DNA of 45,699 nucleotides, from contig JAMXFF010000039.1 in assembly GCA_025370845.1 (NCBI GenBank), positions 1 through 45,699 on the forward strand, given 5' to 3'. The position numbers and the translations under genes were made by a program. Source of the DNA: Laspinema palackyanum D2a (GTDB lineage: Bacteria; Cyanobacteriota; Cyanobacteriia; Cyanobacteriales; Laspinemataceae). The first letter of the stretch is position 1. Each line of letters opens with the position of its first letter. This document shows positions 18,319 to 27,003 of this stretch, piece by piece. The notes beneath the pieces are model-generated. The model worked only from the letters and a program-made list of their open reading frames with translations. It searched no databases and was not told the origin of the DNA.

Positions 18319-20277
18319 TCAATCCAAAACCTCCACAATTTCCACCGGCGCACCATCCACCAACCGATTACTCCCCTCAGTTACTAATAACTCTCCCGGA
18401 TTAACTCCTTCAACAATTTCCCGGGTAGAAATTCCTTCAATCCCCAGAGTAATTTTCCGTTGTTCCACTCTTCCCGTTTCCGGGTTAACCACAAACACAT
18501 GAGGTTGGCGATCGCGAAACACAAACGCCTCAAACGGTGCAGTAGTGGCATTCGGATTTTCCTCCACCGCAATCCATGCCGACACTCGCGACCCATGCCG
18601 CAAATTCTCACTTCCTTGCTTAATTCGCATGGTAACAGACATCGCTCGCCCTCCCGGTGTCACCGAAGGACTCACCGAAAACACCTGTCCCGCTGCTCTC
18701 GCCAGTTTCGTCAGTTCATCGCTGGTCATTTCTCCCGCCGATGCCGCACTCATATCTTCATCTAAAACAATATAAACCCGTTGTCCCGGTCTCACTCGGT
18801 CCCCTTCAAACGCCGGAAGTTCTACGTTGACCTCAAATTCCCCCGGATCAATGACAATCATCGGCACCCGGTCAACAATGTTCTGATATTCCCCACTCGG
18901 TTGGACCCGCTGGGGTGACCAGTAATCTCCCTCGGTGATATTCAGATAGGCCAAAACGCCGTCAAATGGCGCATAAATCGCACTATCTTCCAAGTTGACA
19001 TCGGCCCGGGTAACTTGAGTTTGAGCCGAGGCAATCCCCGCATCTGCTGCATAAATTTGGGCTTGTGCGGACTGAACTTGTCCGGCTACGGCCTTAACTT
19101 GGCTTTCTGCTGCGCTGATTTGACTGTGAGCCACGGTGACTTGACTTTGAGCCACGGCAATTTCTTGTTCCCCGGCAGTGACTTGGCTTTTCGCCACTTC
19201 TACATCCTGGAGCGCGGCGCTCACTTGGCTTTTGGCGGCTTCAACTTCTTTTTGAGCGGCGATAATTTGACTGTTGGCGGCTTGGACTTCTTGCTCGGCG
19301 GCTTTCACTTCATTTTGGACGGCATTTAACCCGGATTCAGCGTTTTGGCGTCGATTGGTATAAACATCCAAATCACTTTGAGAAATGACCCCTTCTTGAT
19401 ATAATGTTAGACGCCGCTCCTGTTCTTTAATGGCGAGGTCGAGGTCGGCTTGGGCTTTTTGAAGATTGGCGTTGGAACGGGCTAAATTAGCGAGGCTTTG
19501 TCCCTGTCTCGCTTGAGTTTGGGCGACGTTGGCTTGGGCTTGTTCCACTTTGGCTTCGGCTTGTTGCACCCCCACTTGGGCTTGTTGCACTCGGGATTGG
19601 ATTTGAGCCAGATTCGCGCGCGCTTGTTCTACTTTAGAGCGAGACTGTTCTAACAAGGCTTGGTTTTGTTCGACTCCGGCTTTTGCCTGTTGGAGATTGG
19701 CTCGGGCTTGGTCGAGGTTAGCCACGGCAACACTGCGCTGGGTTTGGGCTTCGGCGGTTCCGGCTTGTGCTTGGGTGATATCGGCAGTGAGTTTGCGATC
19801 GTCTACTTTGGCGAGTAATTCCCCTTCCCGCACGCGATCGCCTTCTCGCAAATCTCGCCCTTCGATTTTTTTGATATAAGTAATCGTTCCGGGCACTTCA
19901 AAAGTGAGGTGCTTACTTCGCACAGCAGAGGCAAACCCATCACTAAAAACCCAGGCTTGAATGGGGGCCGACTGCGCCGGAACCACCCGCACCGGCAATC
20001 CCGGTGGTTGTACCTCAGTCGGGGTGGCTTCTTCCGCTTCGGCTTGGCTATTCAACCGCATGGCTCCCACGGTCCCAAGCCCTGCGATCGCCGCGAACAA
20101 TATGATGAATCCTAAACTTTTTTTAAGCCAAGATAAAGGAAATTTTCGTCTGGATTGGTCCGATTTTTGGCGAGTTTTCCCCCCGGCATCGGGTCCGTTC
20201 GGTTGGGCAATTGCTCCGGACTGGGCAACGGGGAGCGACAAGTTTAGCCCCTCCATATTTTCTAAGCGATCAATCAT
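18319..20277 (-). CDS. RND-efflux periplasmic adaptor (HlyD/AcrA family) with an extra-long coiled coil
   Basis: The 652-residue adaptor links the RND pump to a TolC channel. A cytoplasmic N-terminus precedes one membrane helix (about 53-72). A lipoyl-type half (GTITYIKKIEGRDLREGD) is followed by a helical hairpin of nearly 270 residues rich in Ala, Gln and Val heptads (about 165-430), then the second lipoyl half (DVNLEDSAIYAPFDGVL), a beta-barrel and a membrane-proximal domain. Typical adaptors have 350-420 residues. The start at 20277 has GGAG eight bases upstream. It is the first gene of a two-gene operon with the pump; the TetR-type gene is divergent. Confidence 0.92.
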   Translation of the reverse strand: MIDRLENMEGLNLSLPVAQSGAIAQPNGPDAGGKTRQKSDQSRRKFPLSWLKKSLGFIILFAAIAGLGTVGAMRLNSQAEAEEATPTEVQPPGLPVRVVPAQSAPIQAWVFSDGFASAVRSKHLTFEVPGTITYIKKIEGRDLREGDRVREGELLAKVDDRKLTADITQAQAGTAEAQTQRSVAVANLDQARANLQQAKAGVEQNQALLEQSRSKVEQARANLAQIQSRVQQAQVGVQQAEAKVEQAQANVAQTQARQGQSLANLARSNANLQKAQADLDLAIKEQERRLTLYQEGVISQSDLDVYTNRRQNAESGLNAVQNEVKAAEQEVQAANSQIIAAQKEVEAAKSQVSAALQDVEVAKSQVTAGEQEIAVAQSQVTVAHSQISAAESQVKAVAGQVQSAQAQIYAADAGIASAQTQVTRADVNLEDSAIYAPFDGVLAYLNITEGDYWSPQRVQPSGEYQNIVDRVPMIVIDPGEFEVNVELPAFEGDRVRPGQRVYIVLDEDMSAASAGEMTSDELTKLARAAGQVFSVSPSVTPGGRAMSVTMRIKQGSENLRHGSRVSAWIAVEENPNATTAPFEAFVFRDRQPHVFVVNPETGRVEQRKITLGIEGISTREIVEGVNPGELLVTEGSNRLVDGAPVEIVEVLD

Positions 20278-20742
20278 CCGTGGCTCTCCATTAATAAGAG
20301 TTTAATTTTTTCTTAAGTCTGTCCCCCAAAAGGGGTATTTTATGCTTTTGAATTGCTATTTTCTACCGATAAAGTTTGAAAAGGCTGGGTTGATAATTTC
20401 CCGATTACGCAGCTAATTGTTGTAGAAATTGCGGGCGAATTTTATCGATTCAGTGGGTGGAGGATGAGTCCCTTCTATCAGAAATTTGATAAGAATGGGT
20501 AAAGTTGAGTCCGAGTTATCGAGATTTGGGGTAAACTCAATCCGGTTAATTTTTATATCCGTGGGCAATTCCAGCGTTTGTTCTTTAAATGGCAACCGCA
20601 AAAATTACTCAGGTTTGGGAAAGCCAGTATCGGGACAGATGCCGACTCTAACTCCTGGGTCACTTGCTGCGCGATCGCCTAGGGTCAACTTCCACTCTGG
20701 GGTAGGGTTTCCTGCCACAGGCGGGCGATGCCGATGAACACG
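20278..20742. other. Intergenic region between the efflux adaptor and the TetR gene
   Basis: It holds the minus-strand promoter region of the adaptor and a small CCCC-AAAA-GGGG hairpin near 20323. A minus-strand frame of 62 codons (20413-20601) shows no initiation signal and no family I recognise. It could be a decayed gene. Confidence 0.4.
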
Positions 20743-20789
20743 CGAGTTCATGCTCATGTTTATAATAATACGAGTAACTGCTCATGTTT
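20743..20789 (+). promoter_or_regulatory. Direct-repeat operator candidate over the tetR promoter
   Basis: Two 19-bp direct repeats (20743-20761 and 20771-20789) share CGAGT-N3-TGCTCATGTTT. Each is a quasi-palindrome (GAGT...GCTC) as expected for TetR-family sites. A consensus -10 TATAAT (20761-20766) sits between them, 44 bases before the start codon. Autoregulation is inferred. Confidence 0.5.
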
Positions 20790-20809
20790 GTCAACGCTCT
20801 GGGGGAAAA

Positions 20810-21442
20810 ATGGAAGAAGAATTCTCAAAAGTAGAAGGGATGAGGCGTCAACCGCAGCAGATGCGGGCGATTAAGCGCGTGAATCAGATCCTAGATGCGG
20901 CAGAAGACTTGTTTGCCGAAGTCGGATATGAAGGGGCCACCACCAATGCGATCGCCGCCCGCGCTGGGACCTCCATTGGATCCCTGTATCGTTTTTTTCC
21001 CGATAAAGAATCCATTCTCAAAGCACTCGCCACCCGCTATTTGGAGCAAATGCATGAAATGTTTTTTCAGCTACATTCCCCAGAAATGGCAACCTTACCC
21101 CTAGAGGTTTATATTGACCGAGTAATGGACGCATTTGATGAATTAATCACAGCACATCCTGGGTATCGAGCCGTTTTTTTCAAATCCCGCGCCGCTTGCC
21201 CAGAAGTCCAAGAAATGGATTCGGATTTATGCGCTCAATTTGCGGGTAAATTAGCCGAATTTTATCGATTAAAAGCGCCCCATCTCGATCCATCCACTGG
21301 CGAACTGATCGCCTTAGTTGTCGTAGAAGCAGTCCGCAATTTGCGGAGACTCTCTCTGACCCGAGATGACCCATTTCAGCACCGAGTCACTCAGGAAATT
21401 AAAAAACTATTATTGGCCTATTTGCAGCCTTATTTAAGTTAG
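20810..21442 (+). CDS. TetR/AcrR-family transcriptional regulator
   Basis: The 210-residue repressor-type protein has an N-terminal helix-turn-helix (AAEDLFAEVGYEGATTNAIA and AGTSIGSLYRFFPDK, about 30-70) and a variable C-terminal ligand and dimer domain. The ATG at 20810, after a purine-rich GGGGGAAAA, puts a Lys/Arg-rich helix directly before the HTH; an in-frame start at 20750 would overlap the putative operator. It is divergent from the RND adaptor-pump operon, so control of that pump is the simple guess, but the repeat operator is found only on its own promoter side. Confidence 0.9.
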   Translation: MEEEFSKVEGMRRQPQQMRAIKRVNQILDAAEDLFAEVGYEGATTNAIAARAGTSIGSLYRFFPDKESILKALATRYLEQMHEMFFQLHSPEMATLPLEVYIDRVMDAFDELITAHPGYRAVFFKSRAACPEVQEMDSDLCAQFAGKLAEFYRLKAPHLDPSTGELIALVVVEAVRNLRRLSLTRDDPFQHRVTQEIKKLLLAYLQPYLS

Positions 21443-21712
21443 GAGATGGGGAGGATAGGGGAGATGGGGTTCATGTTTGTAGTAACGACTTCAGTCGTTG
21501 CTTTCGTGTCATGGCGATCGCCATGACACTTACCCTTCTAGGATTAAGCACCTGTATGGGGACTGGGGCGATCGCCTCCATTGGGGCGTTACTTGGCATC
21601 CGCCAAGTAACGCGGTAACGACTGAAGTCGGGACGTTGAACATGAACCCCATCCTCGCCATCCTCGCCATCCTCGCCATCCTCGCCATCCTCCCCATCTC
21701 CCCCATCCTCAT
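21441..21712. repeat. Repeat island D: composite inverted element with nested hairpins
   Basis: From the outside in: a G-rich left edge ending GATGGGGTTCATGTT (about 21463-21477) mirrors AACATGAACCCCATC on the right (about 21640-21654). A GTAG hairpin lies at 21479-21499, a perfect 24-bp palindrome with a HIP1 core at 21506-21529 (GTGTCATGGCGA and its mirror), a 12-bp stem with ATCC loop at 21586-21613, and the end-variant repeat at 21617-21641. The right edge has tandem CATCCTCGC units and C-rich DNA. No gene is seen in 21443-21810. Confidence 0.85.
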
Positions 21713-21810
21713 CATCTCCTTTTCCTTAAGAAAAATTTTCAAGTTAGGGGATCCCAAAAGAGGGCGATCGCGATTAAAATCTTGGTAAATCTACCCGAGG
21801 AGTTAACGCA

Positions 21811-22419
21811 ATGGAGTCTCTTGCATACATCCATCTTGCTGAAGCCTATAATCAACCCTTAGAAATCCCCTCAATCCAGGTAAACTGGCCTAAAAAAGGC
21901 TGGAGAACCCGGATGGGAGCCCTTGCCTTGGGTGCTGTCACCACCTTCCTGGCGATGGGTTCTCCCGCAGTTGCACTGATTCGTCCTGGAGATGCCGGTT
22001 CAGAAATTACCCAACTGCAATATCGGTTGCAGGAACTGGGCTATTTTACTCCTGAAAAATCCGGTTACTATGGCGACTTTACTAAACGTGCCGTCATGGA
22101 GTTTCAAGAAAAAAACGGATTAACTCCCGATGGAATTGTCGGTCCGCAAACGAAATCTGCCCTGGAAAAAGACTATCCCCAAACTCCAGAACCGACCACT
22201 CAGCCAACAGTCCGAATCGGAACTACTGGCGGAACGGTTTTAAGAGTACAACGGCAGTTAAGCTCATTAAAATACTTCGATTATCAAAAAATGGATGGTG
22301 TTTTTAATGAAGAAACTGAATCGGCTATTAAACAGTTTCAAAAAGACTACGGTTTAGAAGCGGATGGTGTTGTGGGGTTAAAAACTCACACAGCCCTCCG
22401 CAACTATACTGGGTTATAA
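21811..22419 (+). CDS. Exported peptidoglycan-binding protein (two PG_binding_1 domains)
   Basis: The 202-residue protein has a leader of about 33 residues, a hydrophobic segment (about 33-55) that may act as signal peptide or anchor, and two peptidoglycan-binding modules. These are near 58-115 (EITQLQYRLQELGYF...FQEKNGLTPDGIVGPQT) and 132-200 (VLRVQRQLSSLKYF...FQKDYGLEADGVVGLKT). No hydrolase domain is fused, so it is a wall-binding module only. GAGGAG at 21796-21801 supports the ATG. Confidence 0.92.
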   Translation: MESLAYIHLAEAYNQPLEIPSIQVNWPKKGWRTRMGALALGAVTTFLAMGSPAVALIRPGDAGSEITQLQYRLQELGYFTPEKSGYYGDFTKRAVMEFQEKNGLTPDGIVGPQTKSALEKDYPQTPEPTTQPTVRIGTTGGTVLRVQRQLSSLKYFDYQKMDGVFNEETESAIKQFQKDYGLEADGVVGLKTHTALRNYTGL

Positions 22420-22504
22420 ACTCCTCCCCAATTCCGGACAGGAGTTACGCAAATTTGGCGAGATCACTCCAGGCGTAAGTCCGGTCTGAGTTTTTGTTCG
22501 GGTA

Positions 22505-22526
22505 TGGCGCACGCCTCTGTGCGCCA
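22505..22526. repeat. GC hairpin downstream of convergent genes
   Basis: TGGCGCAC (22505-22512) pairs with GTGCGCCA (22519-22526) around GCCTCT. There is no T-run, so it is not a classical terminator. It lies between two convergent genes. Confidence 0.5.
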
Positions 22527-22556
22527 AATTTCTCCCGGATAAAAGTCAGCCTGATT

Positions 22557-24065
22557 TTAAGTGGAAGGGTCTTGAAAACTGGAGGGACTATAATACCCAC
22601 AGCGTCCTTGAATAGAGGCGATCGCATCCAATAAATATAAATCTCCCGTGGTGAATAAATCCTCCCACAACAGCGGTACAATTTCTCCTTCTCCTACCTG
22701 GGCTAACACTTCCGCAACCTGTTGGCGCACTAAACTATTTCCTTCATTCAAGGTATAGAGTAAGGCTTCGACTGCTACAGAAGTCCCGAGATTTCCTAAT
22801 GCTTCTATTGCCGTTTTTCGCACGGAATAAGTATTATCAGTTAAAGCGACATTTAGCAAAGATTTTACGGCCCGATCCGACCCTATTTGGCCTAATATTT
22901 TAGCGGCTTTTTCCCGAACAAAACTGGAACTATCTGACAGATTTTCGAGGATTTCGTCTAGGGGTTTAGATAGCTCGATCGCAGAGTTTTGGTCATTCCC
23001 ACACAGGGGCGCGATTATCGCGGCACGGATGCGATCTAACCCTTGTTGGGCGCGGAGTTTCACCCATTCATTCGGGTCGGTTAAGGCGGCAGTGAGGGCA
23101 TTTTCTGCCGCAGTCGTGCCAATTTCCCCCAGGGCGATCGCCGCACTTTCTCGGACTAAATACTGGGGATGATGTAACGCCGAAATCAGTTGATCAACCA
23201 CTGAATCCTGAGCAATTTTAGCTAATCCATAGGCGGCGCGAGTGCGAACAAATTCGTGAGAATCGCCTAAGGTATTCAGCAATGCTACAATGGTTTCTTC
23301 ATTGCCAATTTCTCCTAAGGCATCCGCTGCCGCAATCCGGGTATTGGTGGCCGAATGATTTAATGCAGCCAAAATGGTATCCAGGGCTGGCCGATCGCCC
23401 AGTTTCCCCAAGGCGACTGCCACACTCCACCAAGTGGGCGAATAATCTGGATTAGAAAACACTCTTTTAAGCGCAGTAATCGCTACCGGCGTGGCAATTT
23501 TTCCCAGGGCTTCTGCTGCACTTAAAGGTACGGTGCGATCCGAGTCTTCTAAGGCTAAAATCAGCGCATCAATTCCTGTACTATACCCCAAATTACCCAT
23601 AATTTCTGCGGATTTTTGGCGAATGCTGGGCATTTTATCATTCATCCCTTGAATCAGCGGGAATACCACGGCTAATGAGGCGATCGCCCCTAACGCTTCT
23701 ACAGCATTTTCTCGGATCCGATAATCCGGATCATTTAAAGCTTGTTCTAAATAGGGAATGGCATAATTAGAACCACTGATTCCAAACAGTCGAATCTTCA
23801 GTTTGGGTGGTAAAACCTGGCGATCGAGCAATTCTAATCCTTCATCTTGAAACGGTGTTTTAACCGAACCCGCTAGTTTTGTCCCCAGTTTTAAATCAAT
23901 TTCAAAGCCTAATTTCACCATCCGAATGGCTTCCGTGCGATCGGCCACCTTTGCCAGCATCTTCGCAATGGAATCAGTCCATTGTAAGCGGTTGAGATAG
24001 TCGCGTTTTAGAGTTTCATCACTCAAATACGGAAGCTGGCTTAGGAGAGTTTGAGCAGATGGCAT
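22557..24065 (-). CDS. HEAT-repeat protein (PBS-lyase-like repeats)
   Basis: The 502-residue protein consists almost wholly of about ten alpha-helical HEAT repeats of about 30 residues, with the typical D-x-x-VR..AA.ALG.IG pattern (for example REAVEALG-like and VRESAAIALGEIG). Such repeats occur in phycobilin lyases (CpcE type), NblB and scaffold proteins. Nothing marks a catalytic lyase, so a role in phycobilisome assembly or turnover is only one option. The ATG at 24065 (MPSAQTLLSQLPYLS) starts near the fold; an in-frame TTG at 24125 would add 20 residues. The phycobiliprotein lyase in this window (39.6 kb) is not adjacent. Confidence 0.85.
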   Translation of the reverse strand: MPSAQTLLSQLPYLSDETLKRDYLNRLQWTDSIAKMLAKVADRTEAIRMVKLGFEIDLKLGTKLAGSVKTPFQDEGLELLDRQVLPPKLKIRLFGISGSNYAIPYLEQALNDPDYRIRENAVEALGAIASLAVVFPLIQGMNDKMPSIRQKSAEIMGNLGYSTGIDALILALEDSDRTVPLSAAEALGKIATPVAITALKRVFSNPDYSPTWWSVAVALGKLGDRPALDTILAALNHSATNTRIAAADALGEIGNEETIVALLNTLGDSHEFVRTRAAYGLAKIAQDSVVDQLISALHHPQYLVRESAAIALGEIGTTAAENALTAALTDPNEWVKLRAQQGLDRIRAAIIAPLCGNDQNSAIELSKPLDEILENLSDSSSFVREKAAKILGQIGSDRAVKSLLNVALTDNTYSVRKTAIEALGNLGTSVAVEALLYTLNEGNSLVRQQVAEVLAQVGEGEIVPLLWEDLFTTGDLYLLDAIASIQGRCGYYSPSSFQDPST

Positions 24066-24473
24066 ATTGGTCAACACTGATGGTGGGGCCTGGAGTGAAT
24101 GGAAAAGAGTAATAGAAGACTTCAAAAAAAGTGATTAAAGTTAGCTTATTAAGTCTATCCCTTTTTCGCATCTAATCGCCGCTAAATAGAACACAAAATT
24201 GGCGAATTGAACCGAAAGTTTTCAGCCGAGGGCATTTGGGTATCTATTAAATAATCGCGCAAGCTACAGGATTTGGGTACTAGAATGGTTGCTAATTGGG
24301 GATTCGTTTGTAAAAAACCCAGACTTCTAACCTAAACGCGACGGACTTTTCGGGATAAACAGAAACAGACTGTAACCCTAAACTTGAGCGTAAAAGCCGT
24401 TGGTGGCAATTGCAGGTATCCTGGAAAGTTGATGGCGATCGCCCCTGATGAAACGAACCCGAGGACAAAATTA

Positions 24474-25154
24474 ATGACCCTGATTTTAACCAACGACGAT
24501 GGAATAGACGCCCCTGGTATTCAAGCCCTTCTGAATGCCGTGGGCGATCGCAAAACCGTGATGGTAGCACCCCGAGAGGGATTATCGGGATGTGGTCATC
24601 AGGTGATGACCGATCGCCCCATTCACGTCGATCGCCGGTCCGCCACGGAATATGCGATCGGCGGAACCCCTGCCGATTGTACTCGCATCGCCCTGTCTTG
24701 TCTCTGTCCCGATGCCGCTTGGGTCCTCTCTGGCATCAACAACGGCGGTAATCTCGGCATCGATGTTTACCTCTCCGGAACCGTTGCCGCAGTCCGAGAA
24801 GCTGCCATCCACGGCATTCCCGCCGTCGCCATTTCTCAATATCGCAAAGGCGGACGCCTGGTGGAATGGGAACGCACCACCCAATTGGCGATCGCCGTCT
24901 TGCAGGAATTATTTGCTCGCCCTCTTGAACCCGGCACCTTTTGGAATGTAAACCTACCCTTTCTCGAACCCAACGAACCGGACCCTACTATTGTATTTTG
25001 TCAACCCTCAACGCAACCTTTGCCGGTTAAATATCGCATCGAAGATGAGTATTACTATTATGAAGGGGTTTACGGCTTGCGCGAACGTACCCCCGGTACC
25101 GATGTCGATGTCTGCTTTTCCGGGAATATCGCCGTTACCCTTTTGGGATTGTAG
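24474..25154 (+). CDS. surE: 5'/3'-nucleotidase SurE
   Basis: This cytoplasmic phosphatase hydrolyses nucleoside 5'- and 3'-monophosphates. The metal ligands are present: Asp8 and Asp9 in LTNDDGIDAPG, Ser38 in EGLSGCGHQ, and Asn89 in SGINNGGNLG. The segment GIDVYLSGTVAAVREA is also diagnostic. With 226 residues from the ATG at 24474 (GAGGA nine bases upstream) it is slightly shorter than average. A longer frame from 24384 adds residues with no fold. It begins 409 bp from the divergent HEAT-repeat gene. Confidence 0.94.
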   Translation: MTLILTNDDGIDAPGIQALLNAVGDRKTVMVAPREGLSGCGHQVMTDRPIHVDRRSATEYAIGGTPADCTRIALSCLCPDAAWVLSGINNGGNLGIDVYLSGTVAAVREAAIHGIPAVAISQYRKGGRLVEWERTTQLAIAVLQELFARPLEPGTFWNVNLPFLEPNEPDPTIVFCQPSTQPLPVKYRIEDEYYYYEGVYGLRERTPGTDVDVCFSGNIAVTLLGL

Positions 25155-25229
25155 GACGACTGCAAACACAAAAAGGGTAGTCGCCTTCTACGGTACAATA
25201 AGCTTTGACAACAAAAAAGAGTAACAATC

Positions 25230-26162
25230 ATGCGGATATTAATGATGGGCGGGACCCGGTTTATCGGGGTTTATCTCACTAAGATTTTAGTTGAACAAGG
25301 ACATTCCGTTGTTCTATTCAATCGCGGCAATAAACCCGCCCCAGTGGAAGGAGTTGAGCAAATTCACGGCGATCGCACCGATGAATCTCAACTCAAAGAA
25401 AAACTCGCCTCCGAACAATTTGATGCCATTTTCGACAATAACGGACGGGAACTCAGCGACACCAAACCACTGGCTGATTTGTTTAACGGCAAAGTGAAAC
25501 ATTTTGTATATATGAGTTCGGCAGGGGTCTATCTCAAGTCGGACCAAATGCCTCATCGAGAGGAGGATGCCGTGGACCCGAAGAGTCGGCATAAAGGCAA
25601 AAACGATACGGAAACTTATCTTTCTCAGCAGGGATTACCGTTTACATCTATTCGTCCGACCTATATTTATGGGCCTCAGAATTATAATCCTTTAGAAGGG
25701 TGGTTTTTTGACCGGATCGTCCGCGATCGCCCCATACCCATTCCCGGAAATGGATTTCACATTACTCAACTGGGTCACTGTTACGATTTAGCCAATGCAA
25801 TGGCAGCAGTCCTGGGTAATGAAACGGCGATCGGGCAGATTTATAATATTTCCGGCGACCGATATGTCACCTTTGACGGATTAGCCCGCGCCTGTGCAGA
25901 AGCAGCCGGAAAATCCGATGTAAAGCTTATCCATTATGACCCGAAACAATTTGATTTTGGCAAACGTAAAGCCTTTCCGATGCGGGTACAACACTTCTTT
26001 GCCGATGTCAGTAAAGCCATGCAAGACCTGAATTGGAAACCCCAATTTGACCTAGTTTCCGGGTTAAAAGATTCTTTTCAAAAAGATTACTTAGCCAACG
26101 GTGCAGATAAGGCAGAAATAGACTTTTCTGTAGATGATGAAATTATCAAGACCCTCAGTTAA
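25230..26162 (+). CDS. NAD(P)-binding epimerase-like protein of the CSP41b type
   Basis: The 310-residue protein has a Rossmann motif (GGTRFIG, 7-13) and the layout of atypical short-chain dehydrogenases. The catalytic Tyr-x3-Lys is missing: after MSSAGVYLKS comes PKSRHKGKNDTETYL with no such pair. This, and the overall wording, resemble the chloroplast and cyanobacterial CSP41b/RAP38 RNA-binding proteins rather than true sugar epimerases. A role in RNA protection or ribosome metabolism is inferred. It starts 75 bp after surE, on the same strand, and may be co-transcribed. Confidence 0.85.
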   Translation: MRILMMGGTRFIGVYLTKILVEQGHSVVLFNRGNKPAPVEGVEQIHGDRTDESQLKEKLASEQFDAIFDNNGRELSDTKPLADLFNGKVKHFVYMSSAGVYLKSDQMPHREEDAVDPKSRHKGKNDTETYLSQQGLPFTSIRPTYIYGPQNYNPLEGWFFDRIVRDRPIPIPGNGFHITQLGHCYDLANAMAAVLGNETAIGQIYNISGDRYVTFDGLARACAEAAGKSDVKLIHYDPKQFDFGKRKAFPMRVQHFFADVSKAMQDLNWKPQFDLVSGLKDSFQKDYLANGADKAEIDFSVDDEIIKTLS

Positions 26163-26176
26163 TTCCTAGTTTCCTA

Positions 26177-26380
26177 GTTTGTAGTAACGACTTCAGTCGT
26201 TCTCTTTCTTAGTTTGTAGTAACGACTTCAGTCGTTTCCGGGTTCGGAGTATTGAGATAAACCAGCGGTAATTTAAAAGATCCTTTAGTAGTTAGTATCT
26301 GCTGTCACTACTGGGAGTAACGACTGAAGTCGGGACGTTGAACTAAGACAAGATAACGACTGAAGTCGGGACGTTGAACG
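26177..26380. repeat. Repeat island E: two GTAG hairpins facing two end-variants
   Basis: GTAG copies lie at 26181-26201 and 26216-26236 on the plus strand. Two end-variant copies (AACGACTGAAGTCG then GGACGTTGAAC) lie at 26319-26343 and 26355-26379, in the opposite orientation. The 80 bp between are unremarkable. Confidence 0.88.
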
Positions 26381-26390
26381 GGTAATAAAT

Positions 26391-26424
26391 AAAAAAATAG
26401 AGGTGTATTTATTACACCTCTATT
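26391..26424 (-). terminator. Intrinsic terminator of the DUF4168 gene
   Basis: A 12-bp stem (AATAGAGGTGTA 26396-26407 with 26413-26424) is followed on the minus strand by a run of T's. It lies 43 bp beyond the stop of the minus-strand gene. Confidence 0.88.
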
Positions 26425-26466
26425 ACCGAATTATTAATCATAACTCAGTCATATATGCCGAGCATT

Positions 26467-26988
26467 TTATTGTTCCATAAGTTGTTCTAAGCGGGTTCTG
26501 ACTTCTTTTTGAAGTTCGGGATTTTGTTGAATGGCACTCCCGATTTCATTCAGGCGTTCCATATTGAGTCCGAGACTGGCGATCGCTTGCTCTTGTCTCG
26601 CCTTGGACTCCTCTTGAATTTGCTTACCTTCTTCCATGATTTGAGCAAATTTTTGCTGTTCTTCTGGAGAAATATTGAGTTCCGATTGAGCGGCAGGATC
26701 CTCTTGTCCTTGAACGGTAGCTTGATAAATTTCTGCAAACCGTTCTTGACTAAACCCTTGACCTTCGATGGTTTGTACTATTCTTTCTTGAAACTGTTGC
26801 TCAATGGTCAACAGTTGGAAGATAGCCCGGGAAAACTTATCGAGATCATCATCATTAATTTGAGAGGAATCCAAAGTTTCTATCGGAGTCTGTGGCGAGT
26901 TTTCCGGGGTTTGTGCGTAAGCGGGTGGGAGCATTCCAATCAGCAGTAATACCACTATGGAACTCGCAGTTAAAACTCGTTTTAACAT
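26467..26988 (-). CDS. Secreted DUF4168 protein
   Basis: The 173-residue protein has a clean signal peptide (MLKRVL, then a Val/Leu core ending PPAYAQ, about 1-27) and a Gln/Glu-rich helical mature domain (LDKFSRAIFQLLTIEQQFQERI ... IQQNPELQKEVRTRLEQL) of the DUF4168 family, of unknown function, outside the cytoplasmic membrane. I chose the ATG at 26988, preceded by GGAG nine bases upstream. The ATG at 27003 would add five residues, and 27090 adds an unlikely polar stretch. Confidence 0.85.
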   Translation of the reverse strand: MLKRVLTASSIVVLLLIGMLPPAYAQTPENSPQTPIETLDSSQINDDDLDKFSRAIFQLLTIEQQFQERIVQTIEGQGFSQERFAEIYQATVQGQEDPAAQSELNISPEEQQKFAQIMEEGKQIQEESKARQEQAIASLGLNMERLNEIGSAIQQNPELQKEVRTRLEQLMEQ

Positions 26989-27003
26989 TTCAAATTTCTC
27001 CAT

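Noticed and set aside
18105-18404. Repeat-peptide frames on both strands between the efflux genes
   Set aside because: A result of the 66-bp repeat length; no independent support.
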